NCBI GenBank assembly: GCA_050258555.1
Contig: JBLMZA010000119.1
Coordinates: forward strand, 1 to 64,000
Length of the DNA stretch: 64,000 bases
DNA from: CAISDA01 sp050258555
Lineage (GTDB): Bacteria; Bacteroidota; Ignavibacteria; UBA10030; UBA8401
Direction of reading: 5' to 3'
Shown here: positions 51,322-60,605 of the stretch, piece by piece
Numbering within the stretch: position 1 is the stretch's first letter
How the letters are laid out: the number at the start of each line of letters is the position of its first letter
Program-made: the position numbers and the translations under genes
The notes under the pieces: generated by a model
The model's input: the letters and a program-made list of their open reading frames with translations, nothing else
Databases searched by the model: none
Told to the model about the DNA's origin: nothing

Positions 51322-54300
51322 TTATTTCACCGGATACGGCGGACGACCCGGGAATGTGAACGGATGCTTTTTGATATTCTCGAGCGCCGTCTCGATCGCC
51401 TTGTCCAGCTGGGGATCGCGTCCGGCCATGACCGATGCCGGATCGTTGTCGATGAGGATCGTCGGATCGGCGCCGTGGTTTTCCACGATCCACTTGCCTT
51501 CCCTGTTGTAGAACGAATTATTCGACTGCTCGACGCGGCCGTTATCGATCGTCGTCTGTCCGTTGACGATGCCCACGAGTCCGCCCCAGGACGGCACACC
51601 GACCACTTCGCCGAGCTTGTTCGCCTTGAAGTCCTCGACGAACGCCTCTCCGTCCGAGCCGTTGTACTCGTTCGAGATGACGACGTAGTTCCCGTTGCCG
51701 GCGCTGCCGGGATAGCGGAAGGGCACCATGCCCTGAAGCACGTTGTAGGCGGTCATCGTGCGCTCGAGCTTGTCGATGAGGAAGTACTCGGTCCATCCTC
51801 CCGAGTTGCGGCGCACGTCGATCAGCACGCCCTCCTTGTAGCGGAATGCGCGCCAGAACTTGTCGAATTCTCCGATGCCGCCTGCGCCCATCGCGTTGAT
51901 GTGCATGTAGCCGAGCTTGCCGCCTGAGGCCTTGAGCACATAATTGATGTTGTCGGCAAGCCAGCGGTTGTAGCGCAGCGTGATCGAGTACGGGATCGGC
52001 TCGACGGTGTATGTGCGGCCGCCTTTTTCGGACGGCTTCCCGTTCACCGTGATGGCGACTTTCTTTCCCGCTGTCACCTGCAGCATTCTATTGTAATCCT
52101 CCGGTACGCGAAGCGGCCTGCCGTCGATCGCCGTGATGTAGTCGCCTTCCTTCACTTCGATATCCGGACGCACCAGCGGAGCCGTGAGGCTGCGGTTGTA
52201 GTCGGTGGGACCGTAGATCTTCGTGAGCTTGTAGTATCCCGTTTTCCTGTCGGCTGTGAGATCGGCGCCGAGCCATCCGGTGAAAACGGGCGAGCGCGGC
52301 ACGCTCTGTTCGTTCATGTCGCCGCCGCTGATGTATGTGTGCGACACGCAGAGTTCACCCACCATCTGCGACAGCGTCCAGTTGAGCTCCTCGCGCGATG
52401 AGAGCTGCGGAATGTACGCCTTGTAGCGCTCGCCGATCGCCTTCCAGTCGCGGCCGTGCATATTCGGATCGTAGAAGAAGTCGCGGTACCATCGCCATGC
52501 ATCGGTGAAGATCTGCGTCCACTCCGCCACCGGATCGACGGTGTATGTGAGTCCGGCCAGGTTCAGCCGTTCGCCCGCGCTCTTCGACGCGCAGGCTTTC
52601 TCGAGCGATGTCACGTAGAGATCGTTGTCCTTCTGGATCAGGAGCTGCTCGCCGTTCGAGGAGAGGCTGAAGTCCTTGATCTTCTCCGTGAGCACCGCCT
52701 CCTTCTTCTGCTCCATATCGAAGATGTGCAGCGTCCATTTGGTCTCGCCTTTCGGCTTGAAGATCTCCTCGTATTCATCTTCCGTGAATTTCGGCACCGA
52801 GCACCAGGCCACTTTTCCGTTGCCCGCCTTGAGGAAGAAATAATTGCCGGCCGCAACCGGAAGCGGATACGTGCGGTCGATGATGCCGTCGAAATCGATC
52901 TCGACCGATTCGGCCTTCTCTTTTTTCACCGACGGCTTCTGCGGCGCCTTCTCGGTCGTATCAATCTGTGTGGCAAGCTTGTCGGCGAACGGCGGCGCCT
53001 GCCCTGCTTGCAGCTGCACAGCCATCACCTGCTGCGGCGTTGCCTCGACGTGATTGTCCTCATAGAAATCCATCTGCAGATCGAAGTTGCGGCTCGACAC
53101 ATAATAGAGATACTTGCCGTTGGCATCGAAGCTCGGATAGAGATTGTCGAAGAAATCCGACGACACGGCCGAGCGCTTGCCTGTCTCCGTGTTGTAGACG
53201 AAGATCTGGCTGTTGCGGTTTTCCTGCACGAGGCTGTAGCAGACCCAGCGGCTGTCCGGCGACCAGTTGTAGTCGCTGATCTCCCAGTAGAATTCGTCGT
53301 TCTTGAGCCGGTTCGACTGGTCGATCTTCGTCAGCTTCTTCGAATCCACATCGAGCACGAAGATGGCGAATTCCCGGTTGCCGAAGAGGATCTTCTTGCC
53401 GTCGGGCGACCAGACGAGATGATAGTTCGTGTTCTTCAGCTCCTTGGTGAGCGGCGTCCACTCGCCGCCGTCCTTCCTGCGCAGATAGAGCTGGTACTCG
53501 CCGGTCTTGTCGGAGAAGAATGCGATCCATTTTCCGTCGGGCGACAGTTGCGGATACATCTCGCGCGTGCCCGCGGATTTCGTGCAGTTCTCGGCCGATG
53601 CCTTTCCGGTTTCGAGCGTGAAGATATCGCCGCGCGCTTCCACCACGACGCTCCTGCCGTCGTTGCCCGGCTGCGCCGCATGGATGTACTCGCGGGCATT
53701 GATCGTGCGCGTGCGCAATTGCCACTTGTCAGTGGGGATCGAGACATCGATTTTTTTAACGGCGCCGGAGGAGAGATCCATCACATGCACATAGCCGTCG
53801 CGGATGAAGACGATGCGCCGTCCGTCGGTCGAGGGCCACATCACATCGACGTCGGCGTACTGCGTGACCTGCTCGATCTTCTTTGAGGAGAGCGTTTCCT
53901 TGTAGAGATTGGTGATGCCGTTGGTGCGGTCCGAGACGAAATACATTTCGTCTCCTGAAATCCACATCGGATAGGCGTTCTTGCCCACATAGTCCGAGAC
54001 GGGCGCAAACGCGTTTTTCTCGAAATCATACATCCAGATGTCTGTGTACTGTCCGCCCTTGTAGCGCTTCCAGTAATATTCTTCGTTGCCCTTGCGCACA
54101 TAGAGCATCTTCTTTCCGTCGGGAGAGAAGCTGCAGAGTGTGCCGCGATCGATGGGCAGATGTTCGGGCGCGGAGCCCGACTTGCCGACGAAAAAGAGGT
54201 TCGGATCGCGCCCCACGACGTTTTCCATCATCGAGCGGAAAATGATCCGTTCGCCGTCGCGCGTCCATCCGATCACCTGCGCGCCGCCGAAATTGTATGT

Positions 54301-54606
54301 CACACGCTCGGGCACGCCGCCGTCCGAAGGCATGGTGTAGACGGCAGTCTGTCCGTCGTAGCTTGCCGTGAACGCGATCGTCTTTCCGTCCGGCGAAAAC
54401 TTTGCATACGACTCGGTGCCGGGCGCCGTGGTCAATCGCACGGCCAATCCGCCGTTGGTGCCGACGCGCCAGAGATCGCCTTCATAGGCGAAGACGATAT
54501 AGTCGCCGCTGATATCGGGATTTTTCATGAACCGGCCTTCAAATGCCGCACGCGAAGCCGATGTGAGAAGAACGAAGACAGACAGGATGAGGAACCAACG
54601 TTTCAT
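51322..54606 (-). CDS. Tricorn-like S41 protease with TolB/PD40 propeller
   Basis: 1094 residues. Signal peptide MKRWFLILSVFVLLTSASRA. N-terminal propeller of PD40/TolB repeats (FSPDGKTIAFTASYDG, LSPDGKWIAFFSDKTGEY, WSPDGKKILFGNREF, WSPDSRWVCYSLVQ) up to about residue 560. A tricorn C1-like region follows, then a PDZ domain (about 800-890, DIEVKEGDYITAIDGRPLRVPEDYNRMLQ). The S41 tail domain has VLIDVRRNSGGWTEYFLIDKL and nucleophile Ser984 in EYNGSDGEAF. Archaeal tricorn and FCB homologues degrade peptides; the signal peptide puts this one in the periplasm. It appears monocistronic. Confidence 0.92.
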   Translation of the reverse strand: MKRWFLILSVFVLLTSASRAAFEGRFMKNPDISGDYIVFAYEGDLWRVGTNGGLAVRLTTAPGTESYAKFSPDGKTIAFTASYDGQTAVYTMPSDGGVPERVTYNFGGAQVIGWTRDGERIIFRSMMENVVGRDPNLFFVGKSGSAPEHLPIDRGTLCSFSPDGKKMLYVRKGNEEYYWKRYKGGQYTDIWMYDFEKNAFAPVSDYVGKNAYPMWISGDEMYFVSDRTNGITNLYKETLSSKKIEQVTQYADVDVMWPSTDGRRIVFIRDGYVHVMDLSSGAVKKIDVSIPTDKWQLRTRTINAREYIHAAQPGNDGRSVVVEARGDIFTLETGKASAENCTKSAGTREMYPQLSPDGKWIAFFSDKTGEYQLYLRRKDGGEWTPLTKELKNTNYHLVWSPDGKKILFGNREFAIFVLDVDSKKLTKIDQSNRLKNDEFYWEISDYNWSPDSRWVCYSLVQENRNSQIFVYNTETGKRSAVSSDFFDNLYPSFDANGKYLYYVSSRNFDLQMDFYEDNHVEATPQQVMAVQLQAGQAPPFADKLATQIDTTEKAPQKPSVKKEKAESVEIDFDGIIDRTYPLPVAAGNYFFLKAGNGKVAWCSVPKFTEDEYEEIFKPKGETKWTLHIFDMEQKKEAVLTEKIKDFSLSSNGEQLLIQKDNDLYVTSLEKACASKSAGERLNLAGLTYTVDPVAEWTQIFTDAWRWYRDFFYDPNMHGRDWKAIGERYKAYIPQLSSREELNWTLSQMVGELCVSHTYISGGDMNEQSVPRSPVFTGWLGADLTADRKTGYYKLTKIYGPTDYNRSLTAPLVRPDIEVKEGDYITAIDGRPLRVPEDYNRMLQVTAGKKVAITVNGKPSEKGGRTYTVEPIPYSITLRYNRWLADNINYVLKASGGKLGYMHINAMGAGGIGEFDKFWRAFRYKEGVLIDVRRNSGGWTEYFLIDKLERTMTAYNVLQGMVPFRYPGSAGNGNYVVISNEYNGSDGEAFVEDFKANKLGEVVGVPSWGGLVGIVNGQTTIDNGRVEQSNNSFYNREGKWIVENHGADPTILIDNDPASVMAGRDPQLDKAIETALENIKKHPFTFPGRPPYPVK

Positions 54607-54726
54607 GGATCTTCTGGCAATTATGATGGAAAAAATGGCAGGATGTGTTTGCAACCCTGCACGCATTGCTGCGTAACGATACCGCGTAATGTAACAACAT
54701 TTTTTTTTAATCGCACGGGTTTCGCG

Positions 54727-55530
54727 TCATTTGTCCCGAAAATTATCTTCCCCTCCCGCCTGCTTTGTGCCTTCCCGTGTCGGACGGCCTTTCAGAAGCC
54801 AGGTGAGCGCCACGCCGAATGCCGCGCCGGCCAGGGGACCGATAATATAGATAAGACTCGAGGAGAAGTCGCCGCGCACGATGTCGGGCCCGAGCGAGCG
54901 TGCGGGATTCATCGACGCGCCGGTGAGCGGCGAAGCCCAGATGCCGGCGGCGGCGATGTAGCCGCCGACGGCCAGCGCGCCGAGCTTGCCGATATTGCGC
55001 GCTCCGGATGCCGTGGCAAGGATGGTGGAAACGAGTCCCATGGTGAGAACCGCCTCGATCGCGATGACCTGAAGGAACCCCGCTCCTTCATGCGGTACGG
55101 TTGCGCCGAGCGTGCCCGAGACGTTGAGTGTGTGTGCCAGAAAGAAGACGGCAAGCGTGCCGCCGACCATCTGCGCAAGGATGTAGCCCGGCACGCGCTT
55201 CCAGGGGAAATTGCCGCGCAGCGCAAAGGCCGTGGTCACGGCCGGATTGATATGGGCGCCGCTGATCGAGCCGAGCGAATAGATCGCCACCATCACGATG
55301 AGTCCCGGCGCCATCTCGATCAGTCCCTTGATGACGGCCCAGTCGCTCTGTTGGCCGGCGATGTGCCCGCCTGCCCCCACAAGCGTGAGCAGGAATGTGC
55401 CCCACAACTCGGCCGCAATCCGTCTCCATTCGCGCTTCGGATCGTCGAACTCCCTGCGCCCTTCCTGATCGAGAGCGGCCTCTCCCGGTGCGCGCTCCGG
55501 TTCCTTTCCCTGCTCGGGTGCTGCGCTCAT
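54727..55530 (-). CDS. Aquaporin (MIP family channel)
   Basis: 267 residues with six membrane helices and the two half-helix NPA motifs (GAHINPAVT and GASMNPARSLGPD). The start at 55530 (MSAAPEQGKEPERAPG) adds an unusual 40-residue charged cytoplasmic N-terminus before the first helix. A start within MEAELWGTF-like sequence is not available as ATG, so the extension is probably real. Features of the selectivity filter suggest an aquaporin, not a glycerol facilitator, but this cannot be settled by eye. Passive water or small-solute transport across the inner membrane. Confidence 0.9.
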   Translation of the reverse strand: MSAAPEQGKEPERAPGEAALDQEGRREFDDPKREWRRIAAELWGTFLLTLVGAGGHIAGQQSDWAVIKGLIEMAPGLIVMVAIYSLGSISGAHINPAVTTAFALRGNFPWKRVPGYILAQMVGGTLAVFFLAHTLNVSGTLGATVPHEGAGFLQVIAIEAVLTMGLVSTILATASGARNIGKLGALAVGGYIAAAGIWASPLTGASMNPARSLGPDIVRGDFSSSLIYIIGPLAGAAFGVALTWLLKGRPTREGTKQAGGEDNFRDK

Positions 55531-55686
55531 GGCGTCCTCCTCCGGTTCTCCATCCCTCCCCGCACGACGATGCGTATACGACACCGCCTGCAAGTGCGGA
55601 GCATCCCGATTCCGGGATGCTCCGCATACACAATGATATTCAATCATGCGCTTGAAAGCAAGCTTGGCAGGCGCAGAGCGGAGGGA

Positions 55687-56775
55687 TCAGCGCGTTGCGG
55701 CCTCGATCATCGCGCGCAGCGACGCGGGCGCGACATCGGGCTGAACGATATGGGCGGGCGCCAGGAGGTAGCCCCCCTGCTCGCCGAGTGTCTTTGCCAT
55801 AAAGCGGACATTTTCACGGATGGCATCGAGATCGCCCGAAGGCAGAAGCACCTGCTGATCGATGCCGCCGAAAAACGAGATGCGATCGCCGTACGTCTTT
55901 TTCAGCTGCACGGGATCGGAGCCGGGCACATTGGGCTGGACGGGATTGTAGATGTCGACGCCGAGCTCGATGAAGTCGTCGATCAGGGGGGCTACGGCGC
56001 CGTCCGAATGGAAGATGATCGAGAGCGCGGGATATTTTTCCTTGAGCCGTTTGATCATGCGCGCATGGCGCGGCTTGAAGCGCTCACGCCACAGATCGGG
56101 ATCGATCAGGAGCGAGATCTGCGTGCCCAGGTCTTCACCCAGCCAGACGGCATCGGCGCCTGCCTCGGCAAGCTGCATGGCGATGCCGGTGGTCCACTCT
56201 TCCACCATGTCGTTGAGTTTCTCCAGCCACGGCTCTTCGGTCATGAGCGCCACGAGGTATTTCTCGAGGCCCGTCAGATGCCACGCCAGTTCGAAGAGTG
56301 AGAGTTCGGCGTCGCCGATCACATAAAAATCCTTGCCGAAGCGGTCGATGTCCCGCTTGGCGGCATCGAACCGTCCGGGGGCATAGGCATCGGGAAACTT
56401 GTAGGCGTCGATGTCGGCCATCGACTCGGCATGCTCGAGCGGACACTTCACCGCTTCCACATAGAGCGCCGTGGGCTTCATGTGCATGCCGAATTCGTTC
56501 GTGGTGACGTTCTCGGCGACGGGCTCGGGCGTGAAGCCGCGCGCAACCGTTCCTCCCACCACGACCACATCCGATCCGAGACGCGTGCGGATCTCGTTGG
56601 CCGAGATGCGGTATGTCAGATCCTCATAATACGACAGGGCATACGACGGCTCGATGCCCAGCTCCTTGCCGAAGGCTTCGGTCAGCGTGCGGCACAGATC
56701 GAACTGCACCGGCACGCGGTCCGGCTGTCCGTCCTTCTTCTTGAATGCACGCAGCACTCGTTCTCGCGAATTCAT
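55687..56775 (-). CDS. Uroporphyrinogen decarboxylase family protein, sugar-cluster type
   Basis: 362 residues, start MNSRERVLRAFKKKDGQPDRVPVQ at 56775. URO-D TIM barrel: EDLTYRISANEIRTRLGSDVVVVGG, DAVWLGEDLGTQISLLIDPDLWRERFKPRHARMIKRL, IIFHSDGAVAPLIDDFIELGVDIYNPVQP and APAHIVQPDVAP at the C-terminus. It lacks the HemE signature. It follows the rhamnose mutarotase gene by 54 bp on the same strand; in many genomes this subfamily sits beside sugar-catabolism genes, so a role in sugar or methyl metabolism is inferred only from context. Confidence 0.86.
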   Translation of the reverse strand: MNSRERVLRAFKKKDGQPDRVPVQFDLCRTLTEAFGKELGIEPSYALSYYEDLTYRISANEIRTRLGSDVVVVGGTVARGFTPEPVAENVTTNEFGMHMKPTALYVEAVKCPLEHAESMADIDAYKFPDAYAPGRFDAAKRDIDRFGKDFYVIGDAELSLFELAWHLTGLEKYLVALMTEEPWLEKLNDMVEEWTTGIAMQLAEAGADAVWLGEDLGTQISLLIDPDLWRERFKPRHARMIKRLKEKYPALSIIFHSDGAVAPLIDDFIELGVDIYNPVQPNVPGSDPVQLKKTYGDRISFFGGIDQQVLLPSGDLDAIRENVRFMAKTLGEQGGYLLAPAHIVQPDVAPASLRAMIEAATR

Positions 56776-56829
56776 ATCGGGCGTTCTCCTTGCTTGATTC
56801 ACAGTATGAAAAATAAATTGAGTGTGTTA

Positions 56830-57144
56830 TCAGTCCATGTGGAAGACTTCCGCCAGCGGCTTCGACCACGGCGAATTGTCCGGATTCGTGTCCATGATGT
56901 CGGCCATGTACGCCCACCACTTTTTCACGGCGGCCGTCTGCGGCAGCGCGTCGCTCGTGTTGTGGTCCTTCAGCTTCTGGAAGGCAAAGAGCGTCAGCGA
57001 TTCTTCATCGAGATAGATCGAATAGTCGCTCACGCCGGCGGCTTCGAGCTCCCTGACCAGCTCGGGCCAGATTTCATCATGGCGCTGCTTGTAGACCTGG
57101 GCGCATCCAGGCTTGATCTTCATCATGAATGCATTGCGTTGCAT
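56830..57144 (-). CDS. rhaM: L-rhamnose mutarotase
   Basis: 104 residues, the full family length. Interconverts alpha and beta anomers of L-rhamnose. Signature: RNAFMMKIKPGCAQVYKQRHDEIWPELVRELEAAGVSDYSIYLDEESLTLFAF and KKWWAYMADIMDTNPDNSPWSKPLAEVFHMD. Other rhamnose genes are not in the window, so this may serve a related deoxysugar. First gene of a pair with the URO-D gene and divergent from the GxGYxYP gene. Confidence 0.92.
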   Translation of the reverse strand: MQRNAFMMKIKPGCAQVYKQRHDEIWPELVRELEAAGVSDYSIYLDEESLTLFAFQKLKDHNTSDALPQTAAVKKWWAYMADIMDTNPDNSPWSKPLAEVFHMD

Positions 57145-57452
57145 GTGCGTGTACTCCTCTCGGCTGATGAAAAAAATGGGTGGTGAAAAAATTCCGCTCT
57201 CACAATACTCAAAGATTGATTGGGATGCAACGGGATTTTTCAGGCGCGCGCCCGGCGCGCGGAAATTTCCCCTTCCATCCGTTGCAATTTACAAAAATAT
57301 TTCCGAACATTTTATTAAAGAGAATAGGTTTTATTCATAAAACTCGCGTGCCAGATCCATGGCACCGCCCACAGAGACATCGTGACGGCATTCGTTCATA
57401 CACACACATCCACATCACCACATATCCACACACGCATCGGAGGCCTCTTCCC
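57145..57452. other. Divergent intergenic region, rhaM / GxGYxYP gene
   Basis: 308 bp with no gene or RNA. It is AT-rich from 57290 to 57345 and then C/A-rich with several CACACA tracts (57404-57435) just before the Shine-Dalgarno GGAGG at 57439. It must hold both promoters, but no pair of boxes was convincing. Confidence 0.4.
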
Positions 57453-59558
57453 ATGAAAAAATGTTTTCTCCTTTGTCTCATCATTGCCGCCGCGTTTCTG
57501 ACGGCACAGGCGCAGATCGATCCGGCCTTCACGGGCTCCTGGAAGTTCGTGCCCGGACGCAGCACCGATATCGATCTCTACGGCACCATCTCGCTCGATA
57601 TCGAGCAGAACGGCTCGAACGTCCTGCTTGTCCACCGCTGGGGCGGCGGCCGCTCGCACCGCGATTCGATCGAGCTGAAGAACCTGACCGAACACGCCTC
57701 GACGCAGTCGGCGATCCGCTCGCGCGTCTTCCCCACCAACGTCTTCATGGGACTTTCGATGCCCGTGGGCCAAACGCGCACGATCAAGGCCTCGTACGAC
57801 AAGAAGGCGGCGATGCTCGCGCTCGATGAGCGCTTTCCGCTTCGCGGCTCGCAGGGCACGACCGCTGTCGAAGTGACAAGCGAATACAAACTCTCGGAAG
57901 ACGGGATGTTCCTGACGCTCACCATGAAACGCTCGACGCGCAAAGCGTCGAAGCCGCTCGTCTACACATTCACGAAGATGCCGCCGCACAAAGCCTTCAG
58001 CATGAAGCTCGAAGACAACTGGCAGACCACCGGCAAGCTTCCGCAGAACGCCTTCCTCATCAGCCTGCAGGGACTTGCCAACGCGAAGGGCGCGAACTTC
58101 TATTTCGAGTATCCAGAGAAGTGGGACTTCCTCTTCACCACATCGGTGCTCGAATTCTACAAGAACCAGCACAACTACACGTTCACCGAATTGAAGACTC
58201 CCGAAGACGCCCTTACGGCGCTCAAGGAACATGTGAAAGGCTACGTGGTATGGGACAAAGCGATGCGCCAGTCGCTTGTGGTCGCATTCACGATCGCCGG
58301 ACTCGAGCAGGCGGTCGTCGTCACAGACGACATGATCCCGATGGTCGAGAAGGCGGGACTGAAGATGGTCGAGGACCTGCGCGGAAAGTTCACGGGCAAG
58401 AAGGACGTCGAAATCTACCAATGGGCCTACGACAAGTACTTCGAGCGCTGCACGCGCGACTTTGTCGTGTGGATGGGAGGCGAAGAAGGAACATGGATGA
58501 AGCCGGGCGTCGCCGATTTCGGCATCATGAAACATGCGTTCTTCACCGACTTGTCGACGAAGCCGGCCGATGCGGAAGAATACGCGCTCTCGAAGAAGAT
58601 CATGAGCCGGCAGAACAAGATGTCGCTTGTGATGGGATGGCATTCGTACGCGAAGGACAAGGAGCGCGACTATGTGACGCTCGCCTCGGGCAACACGCTG
58701 AGAGTTGAAGGACTGCACACGCTTCCCAATCTGAGCTTCAGCAGCCAGACCACCACCACGCCCGGCTTCAAGTTCAGGAACAATCATCAGGCCGTCAAGG
58801 GCAAAGTCTACACGCCGAAAAAGAAAGTCTACATCGCGGCGATCGAAACCGACTGCCTCGGGCTCGGCAGCTGGCTCAAGCCCGGACGCGGCGCGCTTCC
58901 CTATGCATGGGAAGTGACGATGAACTGGGTCTGGCTTGCGCCGACGATGCTCGAATATTTCTACAGCATGGCCACGCCGAACGATTACTTCATCGGCTCG
59001 CTCGGAGGCCCCGGCTACATGTATCCGAAAGCCATCCCGCCGAAGGATCTGCCGATGACGGTCGCCAAGGCGCGCGAGCTCATGCAGCAGCTCGATCTGA
59101 ACGTGTTCGAGATCATGGACTACAGCGAAGGCGCCACGGTCGAGGGTAACTCGGATCTCACGAAGGAAGTCACCGACGCGTTCTATGCGGGCATGCCCGA
59201 TGCGATCGGTTTCGTCAACGGCTATGCGCCCTCCTATACGTTCACATCGAAGAACGGGCGGCCGCTCATTTCCTTCGACTACTATCTGTCCGAGAAGCGC
59301 ACGGAAGCCGACGCCGTGGCCGATCTGAAGGAGCTCGCCACGATCAATGCGAAGCGTCCGTATTTCCTACTGATGCATGTGCGCGAGTGGACCGATCTTG
59401 TGCGCGTCAAAGGGATTCTTGACAAGCTCGGACCGGACTTCGAAGTCGTTCCGCTGGATATTTTCCTGAAGATGGCGGGCTCGCAGCCCACATTCAAGGA
59501 GCGCTTCAAGGAAGTCGACCGCGGCCAAAGCCAGGGCGTCAATCCGATTTTCAATTAA
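57453..59558 (+). CDS. GxGYxYP-domain exported protein (putative glycoside hydrolase)
   Basis: 701 residues. Signal peptide MKKCFLLCLIIAAAFLTAQAQ. An N-terminal beta domain (about 25-175, GSWKFVPGRSTDIDLYGTISLDIEQNGSNVLLVHRWGGG) resembles lipocalin-like add-ons. The large C-terminal domain has the GxGYxYP signature (GGPGYMYPKA) and ends ILDKLGPDFEVVPLDIFLKMAG. The family is listed as a putative glycoside hydrolase without demonstrated activity. Acidic residues in YTFTELKTPEDAL and VFEIMDYSEGATVEGNSDL are candidates only. Divergent from rhaM, which suggests a carbohydrate context. Confidence 0.85.
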   Translation: MKKCFLLCLIIAAAFLTAQAQIDPAFTGSWKFVPGRSTDIDLYGTISLDIEQNGSNVLLVHRWGGGRSHRDSIELKNLTEHASTQSAIRSRVFPTNVFMGLSMPVGQTRTIKASYDKKAAMLALDERFPLRGSQGTTAVEVTSEYKLSEDGMFLTLTMKRSTRKASKPLVYTFTKMPPHKAFSMKLEDNWQTTGKLPQNAFLISLQGLANAKGANFYFEYPEKWDFLFTTSVLEFYKNQHNYTFTELKTPEDALTALKEHVKGYVVWDKAMRQSLVVAFTIAGLEQAVVVTDDMIPMVEKAGLKMVEDLRGKFTGKKDVEIYQWAYDKYFERCTRDFVVWMGGEEGTWMKPGVADFGIMKHAFFTDLSTKPADAEEYALSKKIMSRQNKMSLVMGWHSYAKDKERDYVTLASGNTLRVEGLHTLPNLSFSSQTTTTPGFKFRNNHQAVKGKVYTPKKKVYIAAIETDCLGLGSWLKPGRGALPYAWEVTMNWVWLAPTMLEYFYSMATPNDYFIGSLGGPGYMYPKAIPPKDLPMTVAKARELMQQLDLNVFEIMDYSEGATVEGNSDLTKEVTDAFYAGMPDAIGFVNGYAPSYTFTSKNGRPLISFDYYLSEKRTEADAVADLKELATINAKRPYFLLMHVREWTDLVRVKGILDKLGPDFEVVPLDIFLKMAGSQPTFKERFKEVDRGQSQGVNPIFN

Positions 59559-59622
59559 CGCAGAGAGGCACCGCCTCCGCTCGGGACTTCCCGCAGCGGA
59601 AGCGCGCACGCGGGAATACTAC

Positions 59623-59669
59623 AAAGCGGGAGTCTGTTTTCCAGACCATGGGAATCGGGCTTCCGCTTT
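59623..59669 (+). terminator. Terminator of the GxGYxYP gene
   Basis: AAAGCGG (59623-59629) pairs with CCGCTTT (59663-59669), with further pairing inside, followed by CTTTATTTGTTTGTG. 64 bp after the stop codon. Confidence 0.6.
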
Positions 59670-59710
59670 CTTTATTTGTTTGTGAATTTGTTTTTTAGTA
59701 TTATTTCGCA

Positions 59711-60565
59711 ATGAAACTCCATTCACTCTTCGGTTCACCGCGGCTAGCGCCTGCGTGGTCATTTACGGCATCACATATCCTGTGGCGGTTTCTCCTCTCG
59801 GACAGCGGATTGCTCCTGGGCGAGGACCGCGATACTGATGCGAAGAACGTCTCGTTTTTCTGCATCGACATGGGGACCGGCAGCGTGTTGTGGCGGGGAC
59901 GCACATTCGGCGAGGCATGGTGGACGGGCATCGAAGCCGTCACCGGCAACCGACTCTATCTGCACGGCTTTGCCAAGCCGGATATGCCGGAGCATCGGGG
60001 ACTGACCGCCGTCGATGCGCGCACCGGCAGCGTGATCTGGAGCAACAACGACATCTCGTTCTTCGCCGCCGACGCATCGCGCGTGATCGGATACAGGGAT
60101 CTGTTCGAGCGGCGCGTCTTCGAGGAGTTCGATGCGCAGACGGGTGCATTCCTGCACGAGCGCCAGACGGCCGGCGAGGAAGCCCAAGAGATGCGTCGCG
60201 GCTCGTTCGGGCGGACCGATCTTCTCTTTCCGGAGCCGCTCGAGAAGGAGGATCCGCAGCAGCCGACGATCGAACGCGCGCTTCAGCATGCGGTAAAAAC
60301 GGATCCGGCGCATCCTCCGATCATCGACGCTGCGCGCGCCGAAGGACGGATCATCATCAGCGCGCATGTGCGCACATCGGACAGACCCGGCTCGATGACG
60401 CATCTCCTTCTGGTCATCGATGAGGTAACGGGCAGGGAGCTCTATCGCGACACGCTCAATGCGGACACGCCCTATGCGATCCGCGATTCGTTCTTCATCG
60501 ACCGAAGCAGGCTCTATTACATCAAGGAAAAGCAGACACTCGTTTCACTTCCGCTAGCATCATAA
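59711..60565 (+). CDS. DUF4905 protein (propeller-like)
   Basis: 284 residues, no signal peptide. Repeated short beta motifs (SGLLLGEDRDTDAKNVSFFCIDMGTGSVLWRGR, LTAVDARTGSVIWSNNDISFFAADASRVIGYRDL, LLVIDEVTGRELYRDTL) resemble PQQ/quinoprotein propeller blades. The family is known mainly in Bacteroidota/Chlorobiota and has no known function. 40 bp before the Fe-S oxidoreductase gene, so possibly in one transcript with it. Confidence 0.8.
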   Translation: MKLHSLFGSPRLAPAWSFTASHILWRFLLSDSGLLLGEDRDTDAKNVSFFCIDMGTGSVLWRGRTFGEAWWTGIEAVTGNRLYLHGFAKPDMPEHRGLTAVDARTGSVIWSNNDISFFAADASRVIGYRDLFERRVFEEFDAQTGAFLHERQTAGEEAQEMRRGSFGRTDLLFPEPLEKEDPQQPTIERALQHAVKTDPAHPPIIDAARAEGRIIISAHVRTSDRPGSMTHLLLVIDEVTGRELYRDTLNADTPYAIRDSFFIDRSRLYYIKEKQTLVSLPLAS

Positions 60566-60605
60566 CAGATGCACGAGGCTCCGCGCATGCGGTTGCTTCT
60601 GGCGC

